A DNA stretch of 64,000 bases from assembly GCA_004292755.1 (NCBI GenBank), contig RDXE01000054.1, positions 1 to 64,000 of the forward strand, written 5' to 3'. The notes under the pieces were generated by a model. The model was not told the origin of the DNA. It saw nothing but the letters and a program-made list of their open reading frames with translations, and did not search any database. This DNA comes from Alphaproteobacteria bacterium. GTDB taxonomy: Bacteria; Pseudomonadota; Alphaproteobacteria; Elsterales; Elsteraceae. A program made the translations under genes and the position numbers. Shown in pieces: positions 16,562-25,673 of the stretch (position 1 is its first letter; each line of letters starts with the position of its first letter).

Positions 16562-16822
16562 TTACCAGGAAATCCGCTGGCCGACGTCCAAACGCAGGGG
16601 CAGGCGGTCTTCCACCGCGGGCAGTTCGCGCAAATCGAACGGCAGCCGACCATAGCGGCGCACGCCGTCGGACGCTGCTTCGTCCAAGGTGTTGTAAACC
16701 GCGATCAGTTCCCCCTGGTGGATCAGGGCGACCATGCCGGGATGCTCCTGCTCCAGCAGCGGGCGAACATCGTCATATCGGCAGGGCTCGAACTCAAGCA
16801 TGGCGCGCAGCATACACCTCAT
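16562..16822 (-). CDS. small hypothetical protein
   Basis: A protein of about 86 residues (start uncertain; M at 16822, 16813 or 16801 are in frame). It has a run resembling the small beta-rich DUF5678-type sequence: EHPGMVALIHQGELIAVYNT followed by a helix (LDEAASDGVRRYG) and LPFDLRELP. Such small proteins have no known enzymatic role. It lies 43 bases downstream of the Bax-like glucosaminidase gene on the same strand and may share its transcript. No signal peptide or membrane segment is seen. The GAGAG ahead of 16822 is the best ribosome site. Confidence 0.5.
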   Translation of the reverse strand: MRCMLRAMLEFEPCRYDDVRPLLEQEHPGMVALIHQGELIAVYNTLDEAASDGVRRYGRLPFDLRELPAVEDRLPLRLDVGQRISW

Positions 16823-16865
16823 CCGATCTCTCGGGAAGAGGGGATAACGGCTTGTTTCAAAAACC

Positions 16866-19085
16866 TTAGCGCGCCTCAGCCACAAGATTGGCGTCGGTCA
16901 GGCGGGCGTCATCATATTGGGTCAGATTGTTCATGCGGATCAGGGTTTGGATGGCGGCAACATAGTCGGGTCCGCGTTCGGAGTAGCGCAGCATGTGCTG
17001 GATCAAGCTGGCGCCATCAATCGGCAGTCCGGCTTGGCGCAATTGCGCGCGGCGGCGGCGCATGTCGGCATAGGCGGCGTGGGTGTTCAGGTTGCGGACA
17101 TAGGCCGCGACGGTCGAGGACAGATCCTCAAAGCGGCGGATCTGCCCAGCATCGGGGCCGCGGGCGACCATCTCGCCGAACAGCGCGTTCAAGTTGCGCG
17201 CGGCGTTGGAGGTGCCCCATCCGCTTTCCTCCGCCGCCTGAGCAAGGGCGAGCGAGGGCGGGATCGCGTCCAGGCGGCGCAACAATTCGGCTTCGTTCCA
17301 ACGGTCCAGCCGCGCTTCGCGCAGCAGACCTTCCACCTCTGCCTCATCATCGGCGTGCAGCGGCGCGCCAATTGCCATCAGCGGCGCCAACGCCTCCACG
17401 CGGGTGCGCAGTGCGAGCCAGCGCTCATTCACCTTGATCACCAGCGGCAGCAGCGTGCGCATGAACACGGCCTTGCGCTCTTCCGCCTGACGGATCGCTG
17501 TGATGTCACTGGGCAGGCGATACAGGAACAGGTCGGGCAGCACGGCGCCCGGTCGGATCTCGACATCCCGCGCACTCAACAGACGGCGCAGATCGTCCAC
17601 ACTGTCGACGGAGGCTAGGCGAACCGGGCGCGGGCGGGGAACGAACAGCGGCTCGCTGCCATGATCGGGCGCGGGTGCAGCCAAGCGAAGTGGTGGGGAG
17701 CGCGGCGGCAAAGCCGCCAGCCCCCGTGCTTCGCCAGCACCATCGGCTGCGATGCTTGGATCGAAGGCGGACGGGTAAAGGCCGCTGCCGTCATCCAGAG
17801 GCGCGGCCTCCGGTGCGGCGCGAGCCACGGCCCAGCCGAGTGCGGTTGCGGTCGCCTCAGCACTCAACCAGGCCGTTGCGGGCAGCGGTTGTTCGGCCAC
17901 GGTAAGCGGGTTTCTGAGGGTTGTGGCGATGGCGTCCGGCGCCACACTGGCAATCCCAACCGGCAGGTCGGTGGCAGTCGCGAGACCCGCCAGTGGGGCG
18001 TGAGAGGTGGTGTCGGACAGCCAGACTCCCAGCGCTTGGTCCTGGGGTGCTTCCGCCAGTGTCACCCGGTCGGTCGCGTGGATCGGCAGCGCTGCCAACC
18101 CCTGGGCGCTGGGGATCGGTCGGACCACCATGCCTTCTGCCGTGCGGATCGGCAGGGTGGTGACCTCGGACTGGGTGGGTGCAGGCTTGGCGATGACGCG
18201 GTCGCTGGCCGTGGGTGTGCCCGTCGGCAGCGCCAAGTGCGGCTCTGCAGCTTCGGCCAGGGCAGGATCGGCCAGGGGTGGATCGTCCTCCACCGCCGCT
18301 GGCAGACTGGCGAGGGCCGGGATGGTCGCCACGGGAGCTTCGGGAATCGCGAGCAGTCCATCCAGGGTCGGCGCTGCAATGGCAAGGGTCTCTGCCCGCC
18401 ACAGGGTCAACAGCTGGTCCGCGAAAGCGCTCTCGCGCGGTGAGAGGGCGGGGCGAAGCACCGCCACCTCCCGCGCCTCGGCCAGCCGCCCTGCATCCGC
18501 CAGAACGTGACTGCGTGCTTCGGTCAACGAGCGGACGATCGCGAGATCGGCCAGCCCAATCACCTCAGGCTGCGGTAACGGACGGGCGGACCAGTCGGTC
18601 AACCCCATGGGCGTTGGTGGTGGCGCCGGTGGGATTGGCCGAACCGGGACAATGGCGACGACCACGGGCTGCTGTCCCGGCTCACGCCGCTCAGCCGGTG
18701 CAGGAACGCCGGTGGCACGGGAGGCGGCGGTGGTCGTCGGCTCAACTCGGATCGGCAGAGACTGGCGTGCTGGCGCCGGTGGGCTCTGGATGACCACGGG
18801 TGCCGGGGCCGATGGCGGCTGCGGTGCAGCGGGGCTGATTGCGATCCGCACCTCCTGCCCACCGGAGGCTCTTGCCGGGGTCTCGGTTGCGGGGGGCGCC
18901 GTCGCCCCGCCGATGCCAATGCGCACTTCGCTAGGTGCCGGCGGCCACAGCAGCCACAAGGCACCGATGCCCGCCACGACGCCCACGGCTCCAATTGGCA
19001 ATGGGCGTGCGGGGCGGCCCTGCTGGCCCGCACCTGAACCCCGCCGTCGCGACGGTGGGGAGGAGGAGGGGCCAGAGGTGGTCAT
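16866..19085 (-). CDS. membrane-anchored Bax-like glucosaminidase
   Basis: A protein of 739 residues. A cytoplasmic Ser/Arg/Gly-rich N-terminus is followed by one membrane helix (IGAVGVVAGIGALWLLW, about 31-47) and a long low-complexity Pro/Ala/Thr-rich region of more than 400 residues. A C-terminal Bax/GH73-type domain is at about 500-715. In that domain IRQAEERKAVFMRTLLPLVI and LALAQAAEESGWGTSNAARN are recognisable, with Glu of AAEESGWG the likely catalytic acid. Bax-type enzymes cleave beta-1,4 GlcNAc links in peptidoglycan. The long disordered linker is unusual in length and would let the domain reach across the periplasm. The stop lies 10 bases past the NifU gene direction boundary and 43 before the small gene. 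Confidence 0.83.
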   Translation of the reverse strand: MTTSGPSSSPPSRRRGSGAGQQGRPARPLPIGAVGVVAGIGALWLLWPPAPSEVRIGIGGATAPPATETPARASGGQEVRIAISPAAPQPPSAPAPVVIQSPPAPARQSLPIRVEPTTTAASRATGVPAPAERREPGQQPVVVAIVPVRPIPPAPPPTPMGLTDWSARPLPQPEVIGLADLAIVRSLTEARSHVLADAGRLAEAREVAVLRPALSPRESAFADQLLTLWRAETLAIAAPTLDGLLAIPEAPVATIPALASLPAAVEDDPPLADPALAEAAEPHLALPTGTPTASDRVIAKPAPTQSEVTTLPIRTAEGMVVRPIPSAQGLAALPIHATDRVTLAEAPQDQALGVWLSDTTSHAPLAGLATATDLPVGIASVAPDAIATTLRNPLTVAEQPLPATAWLSAEATATALGWAVARAAPEAAPLDDGSGLYPSAFDPSIAADGAGEARGLAALPPRSPPLRLAAPAPDHGSEPLFVPRPRPVRLASVDSVDDLRRLLSARDVEIRPGAVLPDLFLYRLPSDITAIRQAEERKAVFMRTLLPLVIKVNERWLALRTRVEALAPLMAIGAPLHADDEAEVEGLLREARLDRWNEAELLRRLDAIPPSLALAQAAEESGWGTSNAARNLNALFGEMVARGPDAGQIRRFEDLSSTVAAYVRNLNTHAAYADMRRRRAQLRQAGLPIDGASLIQHMLRYSERGPDYVAAIQTLIRMNNLTQYDDARLTDANLVAEAR

Positions 19086-19095
19086 GCCGAGTGGC

Positions 19096-19650
19096 TCACG
19101 CGACTGCGCGGACTTCGGTCACTTCCGGCACATAATGCCGGAGCATGTTCTCGATGCCCATCTTCAAGGTCGCGGTGGAGGAGGGGCAGCCCGCGCACGA
19201 GCCCTGCATGTGCAGCAGCACGACACCCTTTTCAAAGCCCTTGAAGATGATGTCCCCACCATCTTGTGCCACGGCCGGGCGCACGCGGGTTTCCAGCAGT
19301 TCCTTGATGGTGCCGACGATCTGTGCGTCGGCTTCGTCATACACTTCGTCGGTGGCAGCACCTTCACCCAGCACCATCGGCTGGCCGGAGGTGTAGTGCT
19401 CCATGATGGCGCCCAGCACTTCTGGCTTCAGCACCGACCAATCGCGATCCGGCGCCTTGGTGATGGTGACGAAGTCGCTGCCGAGGAACACTCCTTCGAC
19501 CCCGCCAATGGCAAACAGCCGTGCTGCGAGCGGTGAACGCTCCGCGTCAGCGGCACTCACCAAATGCAACGTGCCAGTGCCCATGACATCCCGCCCCGGC
19601 AAAAACTTCAGCGTTTGGGGATTGGGGGTGTGCTCGGTCTGGATGAACAT
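19096..19650 (-). CDS. NifU-family Fe-S cluster scaffold protein
   Basis: A protein of 184 residues. The N-terminal Nfu_N domain begins MFIQTEHTPNPQTLKFLPG, the usual start for the alphaproteobacterial and mitochondrial Nfu type. The C-terminal NifU domain has GSCAGCPSS (Cys152, Cys155), the CxxC that binds a bridging [4Fe-4S] cluster between two monomers. It helps load Fe-S clusters onto client enzymes in the cytoplasm. The ATG at 19650 follows GAGGA by 9 bases; four upstream in-frame codons were excluded. It lies immediately upstream of the glucosaminidase gene on the same strand, which implies co-transcription but not a shared function. Confidence 0.96.
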   Translation of the reverse strand: MFIQTEHTPNPQTLKFLPGRDVMGTGTLHLVSAADAERSPLAARLFAIGGVEGVFLGSDFVTITKAPDRDWSVLKPEVLGAIMEHYTSGQPMVLGEGAATDEVYDEADAQIVGTIKELLETRVRPAVAQDGGDIIFKGFEKGVVLLHMQGSCAGCPSSTATLKMGIENMLRHYVPEVTEVRAVA

Positions 19651-19820
19651 GATGCGGGTCCTCACGTGTGGGGCCCAGCAATGGCTGAGCCTGTGACTCT
19701 GGCATGTGGGCTGTCACTCTGCCATCGCCAAGTCCGCACAGCACCGCGCGGCGCATGGGCGCCCGGCAGAATCACAGAATCAAGGGGTTCGCGCAACGCT
19801 GAACCGATTCGCAGGCCGGT

Positions 19821-20309
19821 TCACGCAATCATGCGCAGTTGCTCGTCCGACAAGATGCCGGGCACCAGCACGATGGGAATCCGCAGCCGTCCAGACATTT
19901 TTCCGGCCAGATGGCTGACCAGCGGACCCGGCCCCTCTTTGCCAGTACCGGCGCCCAGCACCAGGACGGAGATTGCCGCCTCCTGTTCAATCAGTGCCAG
20001 CAGCTCATCGCGCACATTGCCTTCGCGGATGAACAGGATCGGCTGACGACCTGACCAATCCAGCGCCTCCGCCCCGCGCTTGGACAGCACGGCCTCCGCC
20101 TCGGCCCGGCGCTCGGCGCGCATCAACTCCTCAACGGCCATCCATTGCTGGTTTTCAACCGGCTCAACCACATGCAGCAGTGCTATCCGACCGCCGGTGT
20201 GGGCGGCGCGCAAGCCAGCCCAGTGCAGAGCCTGGGTCACCTCCGGCGTGTCGTCGACCACCACCAAGAACACCCGTTCCGGAGCGACGTCTGGCTTGGG
20301 ATCGCTCAT
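19821..20309 (-). CDS. universal stress protein, UspA family
   Basis: A protein of 162 residues with one Usp domain. FLVVVDDTPEVTQALHWA at the start and VLVLGAGTGKEGPGPLVSHLAGK near the end carry the Usp beta-strand and nucleotide-loop pattern (G-x2-G-x9-G-S/T type, here degenerate), and it closes with IPIVLVPG. It is probably a cytoplasmic stress-response protein; ATP binding cannot be assured because the loop is altered from the consensus. The gene ends a minus-strand group with the TIGR02186-like and TauE-like genes (3-base gap to the former). Confidence 0.9.
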   Translation of the reverse strand: MSDPKPDVAPERVFLVVVDDTPEVTQALHWAGLRAAHTGGRIALLHVVEPVENQQWMAVEELMRAERRAEAEAVLSKRGAEALDWSGRQPILFIREGNVRDELLALIEQEAAISVLVLGAGTGKEGPGPLVSHLAGKMSGRLRIPIVLVPGILSDEQLRMIA

Positions 20310-20312
20310 GGC

Positions 20313-21041
20313 TCACCTCTTTCGGAACACAAGGTCTGCCAGCCAACCGGCCAGAACTGCAAACGCGACGGCCAACAGGCCATACAGAATGGCATACTCG
20401 CGGGCAAATTCTACAATCTCAGCGCTTGCGCCGACTTTGGACACGATCACCGGCGTCTGTTGGGCGCCAACCACTTGGCCATTGCGAAACAGGAACACAT
20501 TGGCCTGATAGGTGCCGACGGGCGTGTTGGCTGGCAGGACCAGGGTGGCGCGAAACAACCGCGGGCCGCGCATTAACACGCTGTCCACCCCGGTGGGGAA
20601 CAAGCCTGCGGCCTGCTTGGTGCGGATCAACGCCGCACGAAAAGCGGCCCCATCGCTGCCAGGGCTGCGGCTTTCCAGGACCAGATTGTCGAGGCCCAGG
20701 CGATGCCGGGCAAGGGTTTCGGGACGCGCAATCTCCTCCACCGGGCGGGTGGCGGCAATCGCGTAATAGCCTGGAACAGCAGGGTATTCGACTGCTTCGC
20801 GATTGAGCCATAGGCCCAGCACCCGCGCTTTGCGCCGAACCGTGACCCGTTGGTCCGGCGCCCGCAAGGTCACGATCAAGTCACCCTCGCTATCGATCGC
20901 ACCGAACACCACCACTTCTGCGCCCGTGAAGCCTGTGGTGACGGCGATCAACGGCGCTGTGATGTCAAAGGCCAGGGATTGAGCGCGCGCGGCGACGGGC
21001 AGACACAGCAGCAGTGCCAAGACCCACAGCAATCGGCTCAT
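20313..21041 (-). CDS. TIGR02186-like membrane-anchored protein
   Basis: A protein of 242 residues with a signal peptide (MSRLLWVLALLLCLPVAARA), a beta-rich periplasmic portion beginning LAFDITAPLIAVTTGFTGAEV, and a single C-terminal membrane helix (YGLLAVAFAVLAGWLADLVF). This matches the alphaproteobacterial family TIGR02186, of unknown function. Family members are commonly encoded beside TauE/SafE permeases, as here, where the two genes overlap by 4 bases (ATGA). A joint role in export or in an envelope complex with the permease is inferred. Confidence 0.88.
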   Translation of the reverse strand: MSRLLWVLALLLCLPVAARAQSLAFDITAPLIAVTTGFTGAEVVVFGAIDSEGDLIVTLRAPDQRVTVRRKARVLGLWLNREAVEYPAVPGYYAIAATRPVEEIARPETLARHRLGLDNLVLESRSPGSDGAAFRAALIRTKQAAGLFPTGVDSVLMRGPRLFRATLVLPANTPVGTYQANVFLFRNGQVVGAQQTPVIVSKVGASAEIVEFAREYAILYGLLAVAFAVLAGWLADLVFRKR

Positions 21042-21958
21042 TTCGCCCCCGGCAGCGACAGGCTGTAAAGATCATCAGGCGTGATGATCAAGTCGGCGAA
21101 CAGCTTCAAGCACACCAGCAGCACGATCACGGCCAGTGCAAAGCGCATCTGCTCGCCGCGCAAGCGCCCCCCGATGCGTCCCCCAAACTGTGCTCCAACC
21201 ACTCCGCCGATCAGCAGCAGCAGGGCCAGCATGACATCCACTGTCTGTGTGGCGACGGCGTGCAGCAGTGTGGTTGCAGCCGTCACAAAGATGATCTGGA
21301 ACAAGGAGGTGCCCGGCACGGCCGAGGTTGGCATGCCCAGCACATAGATCATTGCGGGCACCATGAAGAACCCGCCGCCCACGCCCATAATCGCGACCAG
21401 AATGCCCGCCATCAAGCCTAACCCGAGCGGCGCCAGGGCTGAAATATACAGCCGCGATTTCGGAAAACGCATCTTCAGCGGTAGACCATGCAGCCAGGTG
21501 TGCTGATGCAACTTGCCCTGGGCGGAGTTGTCCTTGCGGCGCTTCAAGATCGCCCGCAGGCTTTCATTCAGCATCAAGGCGCCAACTGACCCCAGCATCA
21601 CGACATAGGTGACTGAGATCACAAAATCGATCTGCCCAAACTGCTTGGCGACAGAAAAAAGCCACACGCCGATGACGGAGCCAACCAAGCCACCGGCAAC
21701 CAGCACCCCACCCATTTTGAAGTCAACACCACCGCGTTTCAAATTCGCCAGCACACCCGACACCGACGCGCCGACCAGCTGGTTTGCCTGGGTCCCGACG
21801 GCCACAGTTGGCGGCACGCCAACAAAGATCAGCAGCGGCGTCATCAGAAACCCGCCGCCCACGCCAAACAAGCCCGATAGAAACCCAACCAGCCCGCCCA
21901 TGCCCAAGATCAGCAGGACATTGACCGACATTTCGGCGATGGGAAGATACAACTGCAC
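21038..21958 (-). CDS. TauE/SafE-family membrane permease
   Basis: A protein of 306 residues with about eight hydrophobic segments. Two family repeats are seen: VGFLSGLFGVGGGFLMTPLL near the N-terminus and LVAIMGVGGGFFMVPAMIY in the second half, the glycine-rich GxGGG segments typical of the TauE sulfite/organosulfur exporters. It starts at GTG 21958, preceded by AGGGG; the stop overlaps the start of the TIGR02186-like gene. It is an inner-membrane anion or organosulfur transporter by family; the substrate is unproved. Confidence 0.92.
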   Translation of the reverse strand: MQLYLPIAEMSVNVLLILGMGGLVGFLSGLFGVGGGFLMTPLLIFVGVPPTVAVGTQANQLVGASVSGVLANLKRGGVDFKMGGVLVAGGLVGSVIGVWLFSVAKQFGQIDFVISVTYVVMLGSVGALMLNESLRAILKRRKDNSAQGKLHQHTWLHGLPLKMRFPKSRLYISALAPLGLGLMAGILVAIMGVGGGFFMVPAMIYVLGMPTSAVPGTSLFQIIFVTAATTLLHAVATQTVDVMLALLLLIGGVVGAQFGGRIGGRLRGEQMRFALAVIVLLVCLKLFADLIITPDDLYSLSLPGAK

Positions 21959-22038
21959 GGCAAAACCCCTACCCGCTGCCCAAGACTAAGCCCGGCCTCA
22001 GCAGAAGGGAACTGTCCGCGGTGGGGTTTGGTGGTGAA

Positions 22039-23043
22039 TTACCCCGGCGGCAGGCCGATGAGGGCCTTGGCCTCGGTCCAGATCGGGCGTGCGATGGCGT
22101 TGGCACGGGCCGCACCATCGTCCAGCACCGCGTCGATGGCTGCGGGATCGGCCAGCAATCGCTGCATCTCCACCCCAATCGGGCCAAGCACCGCAACCGC
22201 CAGGTCAGTCAATTCCTTCTTGAATTCAGAGAATTGCCGACCGGCCCAGGTGGTGATCACCTCATCCCGGCTTTGGTCGCTCAAGGCCGCGTAGATGCCG
22301 ATCAGGTTGGCGGCTTCCGGCCGCTCCTTCTCAAACTCCTGGCCGGGCTCGGGCAGTGGCAGTGGATCGGTCTTGGCTTTGCGCAGCTTCAAGGCAACTG
22401 TGTCGGCACTGTCAGTCATCACCAAGCGGCTGTAGTCCGAGGGGTCGGACTTGGACATTTTCTTGGTGCCATCGCGCAGGCTCATCACCCGCGTCGCTGC
22501 GCCGAAGATCACCGGCTCTGGCAGGGGGAAGAAGTCGCGCTGATAGAAGCGGTTGAACGCTCCAGCAATGTCGCGCGCCAATTCCAGATGTTGTTTTTGG
22601 TCTTCGCCAACCGGCACGTGGGTGCCGTGATAGGCCAGAATATCGGCCGCCATCAGGACGGGGTAGGTGTAAAGACCCGTCAGTGCGTTCTCCCGATCCT
22701 TGCCTGCCTTTTCCTTGAACTGGGTCATCCGGTTCAACCAGCCCAGCGGCGTGTGGCAGCTTAACACCCAAGCCAGTTCGGCATGCACGCTGCATCGGCT
22801 TTGCGCGAAGATCACCGCGCGCTTGGGATCAATGCCAGAGGCGATGTAGGCAGCCGTGACTTCCCGGATGTTCTGGCGCAATTCGGCTGGATCGGGCGCT
22901 TGGGTCAGCGCGTGCAGGTCAACGATGCAGAACACCGTCTCCATGCGATCCTGAAAGCCGACCCAATTGCGGATCGCCCCCAGATAGTTGCCGAGATGAA
23001 GGTTGCCGGTTGGCTGAATGCCAGAGAAAACGCGCTGGTGCAT
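22039..23043 (-). CDS. trpS: tryptophanyl-tRNA synthetase
   Basis: A protein of 334 residues, the class I synthetase that charges tRNA-Trp. The HIGH-type motif is HLGN (residues 16-19) in a typical [20 protein letters not shown] start, and KMSKS follows at about residue 196 in the [13 protein letters not shown] stretch. ATG 23043 gives the standard length and N-terminus; a TTG 36 bases upstream is possible but adds unconserved residues. It lies 45 bases after murJ on the same strand. This is an essential housekeeping gene with no unusual features. Confidence 0.97.
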   Translation of the reverse strand: MHQRVFSGIQPTGNLHLGNYLGAIRNWVGFQDRMETVFCIVDLHALTQAPDPAELRQNIREVTAAYIASGIDPKRAVIFAQSRCSVHAELAWVLSCHTPLGWLNRMTQFKEKAGKDRENALTGLYTYPVLMAADILAYHGTHVPVGEDQKQHLELARDIAGAFNRFYQRDFFPLPEPVIFGAATRVMSLRDGTKKMSKSDPSDYSRLVMTDSADTVALKLRKAKTDPLPLPEPGQEFEKERPEAANLIGIYAALSDQSRDEVITTWAGRQFSEFKKELTDLAVAVLGPIGVEMQRLLADPAAIDAVLDDGAARANAIARPIWTEAKALIGLPPG

Positions 23044-23088
23044 GGGCGGCGGGGTACGGCACTTGCTTGGTGGCGTCAAGCCTTGCCA

Positions 23089-24636
23089 TCACTGCTTGCG
23101 GCGTCGTTGAAACACCCGCCGCATCTCGCCGAGGTCAATCGCACCAAGACGCACGGCGACGAGTCCAAAGACTGCGGCCCCCGCGCCGATTTCTCCGGCC
23201 AGCGCTGCGAGGCGGAGGAGGGCAGGCCACTCCCGTGGCACCCCGATGAGGTGCGAGAGACCCAACAGCACGGCCGCCATCGCCAGAGTGGCGCCGATCA
23301 GCCCCAGAAGCGTGCGACGCAACGGGGCATCGGCCTGGAACAAACCGCGCCGGTGCAACAGCCACCCCAGCGTCGCGGCATTGAACAGGCCAGCAATCGC
23401 AGTGGACAGGGCAAGGCCAACATGCCCAATCACTCCCATTAGGCTGAGGTTCAGAACTACATTGATAACCAGGGCCGCCACGGCCACGCGCACCGGTGTC
23501 GCCGTATCCTGGCGGGCGAAAAAGGCTGTGGCGAACACCTTCACCAGCACATAGCCCGGCAAACCAACAGCGAAGGCGGCCAGCGCGGCCGCCGTCGCTT
23601 CAGCCTCCACCACGCCGAAGGCGCCGCGGCGGAACAACAGATCGATGATGGGCTCCGCCAGGATGATCAGGCCGACGGCAGCAGGCACGGTCAGAATCAA
23701 GGCGTATGCCGTGGAGCGGTTCTGGCTGTTGATTGCTGCTGCCAGATCGCCCGCGCGGATTTGGCGGGACAGGACCGGCAGCAACGCCGTGCCAATCGCC
23801 GCCCCGACAATGCCCAGCGGCAGCTGATTCACCCGGTCAGCATAGTACAAGTAGCTGACGGCACCCGTCGGCAACAGCGAGGCCAGCATCACATCGACCA
23901 ACAGATTGACCTGGGTAATGCCTGCCCCAAGCGCCCCCGGCACCATCAGCCGCAGCAAGGTCTTGACATCATCTGACAGGTGCGGCCGCGGCAGACGCAA
24001 TCGCATGCCAGCGCGGGCCAAACTCTGCTGCAGCCACACCATTTGCAGCAGTCCCGCAACGAACACGCCCCAGACAAGCCCGTGCGCCAAGGTTGGCAGA
24101 CCCAGCCACGGGCTGATCGCCACAGCGGTGAGCATCGCGAGGTTCAACAGGATCGGGGCAGCCGCGGCAGCAGCAAAACGATCCAGCGAATTCAACATGC
24201 CGGACATCAGCGCCGTGATGCAGATGAACAGCAGGTAGGGGAAGGTGATCCGGGTCAGTTCAACAGCCACATCAAACCGCGCCGGTTCGTCGGCGAAGCC
24301 AGGTGCCAGCACCAGCATCAGCCAAGGCATGGCGGCCAGCGCCAGCACCATCAAGGCGGTGACCAAGGCCGCCAGGGCCTGTTCGGCGAATCCCAACGCG
24401 ATAAGGCGGCCTTGGGTCGCTGTCATGCCCGCGAACAACGGCACGAAGGCGCTGTTGAACGCCCCCTCCCCAAACAAGCGCCGGAAAAAGTTGGGGAACT
24501 TGAATGCGACGAAGAACGCATCCGCAATCGGCCCGGCCCCCAGCGCTGCCGCCACGGCAATGTCGCGTGCGAAGCCCAGGACTCGGCTGACCATGGTCAA
24601 CCCACCGACCGTCAGCATCGCGCGCATCAGGGACAT
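23089..24636 (-). CDS. murJ: lipid II flippase MurJ
   Basis: A protein of 515 residues with 14 or so membrane helices (MVN/MviN family). It opens with MSLMRAMLTVGGLTMVSRVLGFARDIAVA and has FGEGAFNSAFVPLFA in the first helices, which are family hallmarks. It flips the peptidoglycan precursor lipid II across the inner membrane. ATG 24636 matches the conserved N-terminus and has GGAGG upstream. It is followed by trpS on the same strand. Length is standard for MurJ. Confidence 0.96.
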   Translation of the reverse strand: MSLMRAMLTVGGLTMVSRVLGFARDIAVAAALGAGPIADAFFVAFKFPNFFRRLFGEGAFNSAFVPLFAGMTATQGRLIALGFAEQALAALVTALMVLALAAMPWLMLVLAPGFADEPARFDVAVELTRITFPYLLFICITALMSGMLNSLDRFAAAAAAPILLNLAMLTAVAISPWLGLPTLAHGLVWGVFVAGLLQMVWLQQSLARAGMRLRLPRPHLSDDVKTLLRLMVPGALGAGITQVNLLVDVMLASLLPTGAVSYLYYADRVNQLPLGIVGAAIGTALLPVLSRQIRAGDLAAAINSQNRSTAYALILTVPAAVGLIILAEPIIDLLFRRGAFGVVEAEATAAALAAFAVGLPGYVLVKVFATAFFARQDTATPVRVAVAALVINVVLNLSLMGVIGHVGLALSTAIAGLFNAATLGWLLHRRGLFQADAPLRRTLLGLIGATLAMAAVLLGLSHLIGVPREWPALLRLAALAGEIGAGAAVFGLVAVRLGAIDLGEMRRVFQRRRKQ

Positions 24637-24749
24637 CTTGAAACGTGCCTCCGGCTTTGGCACAGACACTGGTCACCGCTGATGGCTGGTGACGGGGGAC
24701 GCCGCCATGGGGCGGCGGCGGATGAAACGGCGCAATGTGGGAAACGGCA

Positions 24750-24965
24750 ATGCCCAAGTTTGAGATCGGCATCTACAATCAGGCAGTGATCGACCTGCAG
24801 AAGCAGGGTAAATTCCATCGGGAGCTAGACGATAGCTGGGCTGAAGTGCGCTATATTGAGCTTGATGCGCCCAACGCGCAGGAAGCCAAGCGGAAGGCGC
24901 AGGTCCGCTATCCCGTGACCAAGGGGTTTGTGATCACTGCGGTGGATGAAGTTCAGCGCGACTAG
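24750..24965 (+). CDS. small conserved hypothetical protein
   Basis: A protein of 71 residues with no signal peptide or membrane helix. It begins MPKFEIGIYNQAVIDLQKQG, then has a beta/alpha pattern (VRYIELDAPNAQEAKRKAQV, VTKGFVITAVDEVQ). It is divergent from murJ and 23 bases upstream of the intradiol dioxygenase gene on the same strand. I do not recognise the family; the length, codon use and GGGAAACGGCA leader make it a likely real gene. A few residues upstream are in frame but were not included. Confidence 0.65.
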   Translation: MPKFEIGIYNQAVIDLQKQGKFHRELDDSWAEVRYIELDAPNAQEAKRKAQVRYPVTKGFVITAVDEVQRD

Positions 24966-24988
24966 CGCTGCGGGTTTAGGAGGGGGCG

Positions 24989-25585
24989 ATGACCACACGA
25001 CGGCGCGTACTGGCAGGTGTGGTGGGCGTTGGTGTGGCTCCAGGCCCCTTGCTGTGCGGCTCTGGAGCGGCGCAGGCAGCCCTTGCTCCCACGCCAGCTG
25101 ATGCAGAGGGGCCATTCTTCCCCACCACTCTGCCAAGCGACACTGACGCTGACCTCACTCAAAGCGGCACCAGCCGCCCAGCTGAGGGGCAGCGGTTGAT
25201 CGTCACGGGTCGCGTGCTCACCACGGCCGGGCAGCCGCTGGTTGGTGCCGTGCTGGAGCTGTGGCAGACCGACGCGCGCGGCAACTACCTCCATCCCCAG
25301 GGGGCGATCACCGGGCAGCGAGATCCCGGTTTTCAAGGCTATGGCCGCACGGTCAGCGATAGCGCGGGCGCCTACCAGTTCCGCACCGTGATGCCGGTGG
25401 CGTACCGCGGTCGCCCACCACACCTGCACCTCAAGATCACCGCGGGTTCGCGTCGGCTGATCACCCAGCTTTACCTCGGCATCCCTCGCACCGGGGGCCG
25501 CCGCGATGGTTTGATCCTCGACACCACGCAAGGCCCCGAGCCTGACACGCGCCTTGGTCGGTTTGAGTTTGTGCTGGCCGGATGA
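24989..25585 (+). CDS. Tat-exported intradiol ring-cleavage dioxygenase-like protein
   Basis: A protein of 198 residues. The N-terminus is a Tat signal (MTTRRRVLAGVVGVGVAPG, twin Arg, cleavage near AAQA). The mature part is a short intradiol-dioxygenase fold as in protocatechuate 3,4-dioxygenase beta chains. Non-haem Fe(III) ligands fit Tyr100 (GNYLHP), Tyr139 (PVAYRGR), His145 and His147 (RPPHLHLK). PTPADAEGPFFP near residue 34 is the usual N-terminal strand. These periplasmic dioxygenase-like proteins are common, and their substrate is often unknown. The neighbour upstream is the small conserved protein. Confidence 0.86.
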   Translation: MTTRRRVLAGVVGVGVAPGPLLCGSGAAQAALAPTPADAEGPFFPTTLPSDTDADLTQSGTSRPAEGQRLIVTGRVLTTAGQPLVGAVLELWQTDARGNYLHPQGAITGQRDPGFQGYGRTVSDSAGAYQFRTVMPVAYRGRPPHLHLKITAGSRRLITQLYLGIPRTGGRRDGLILDTTQGPEPDTRLGRFEFVLAG

Positions 25586-25673
25586 GCTGCAGGCCCAGAT
25601 GTCTTACGAACGCCGTCAACGGGGCTCTCACCTCAAACAAGAACGGTTTGGAAATCGCTATTGTCTTTAGGGT

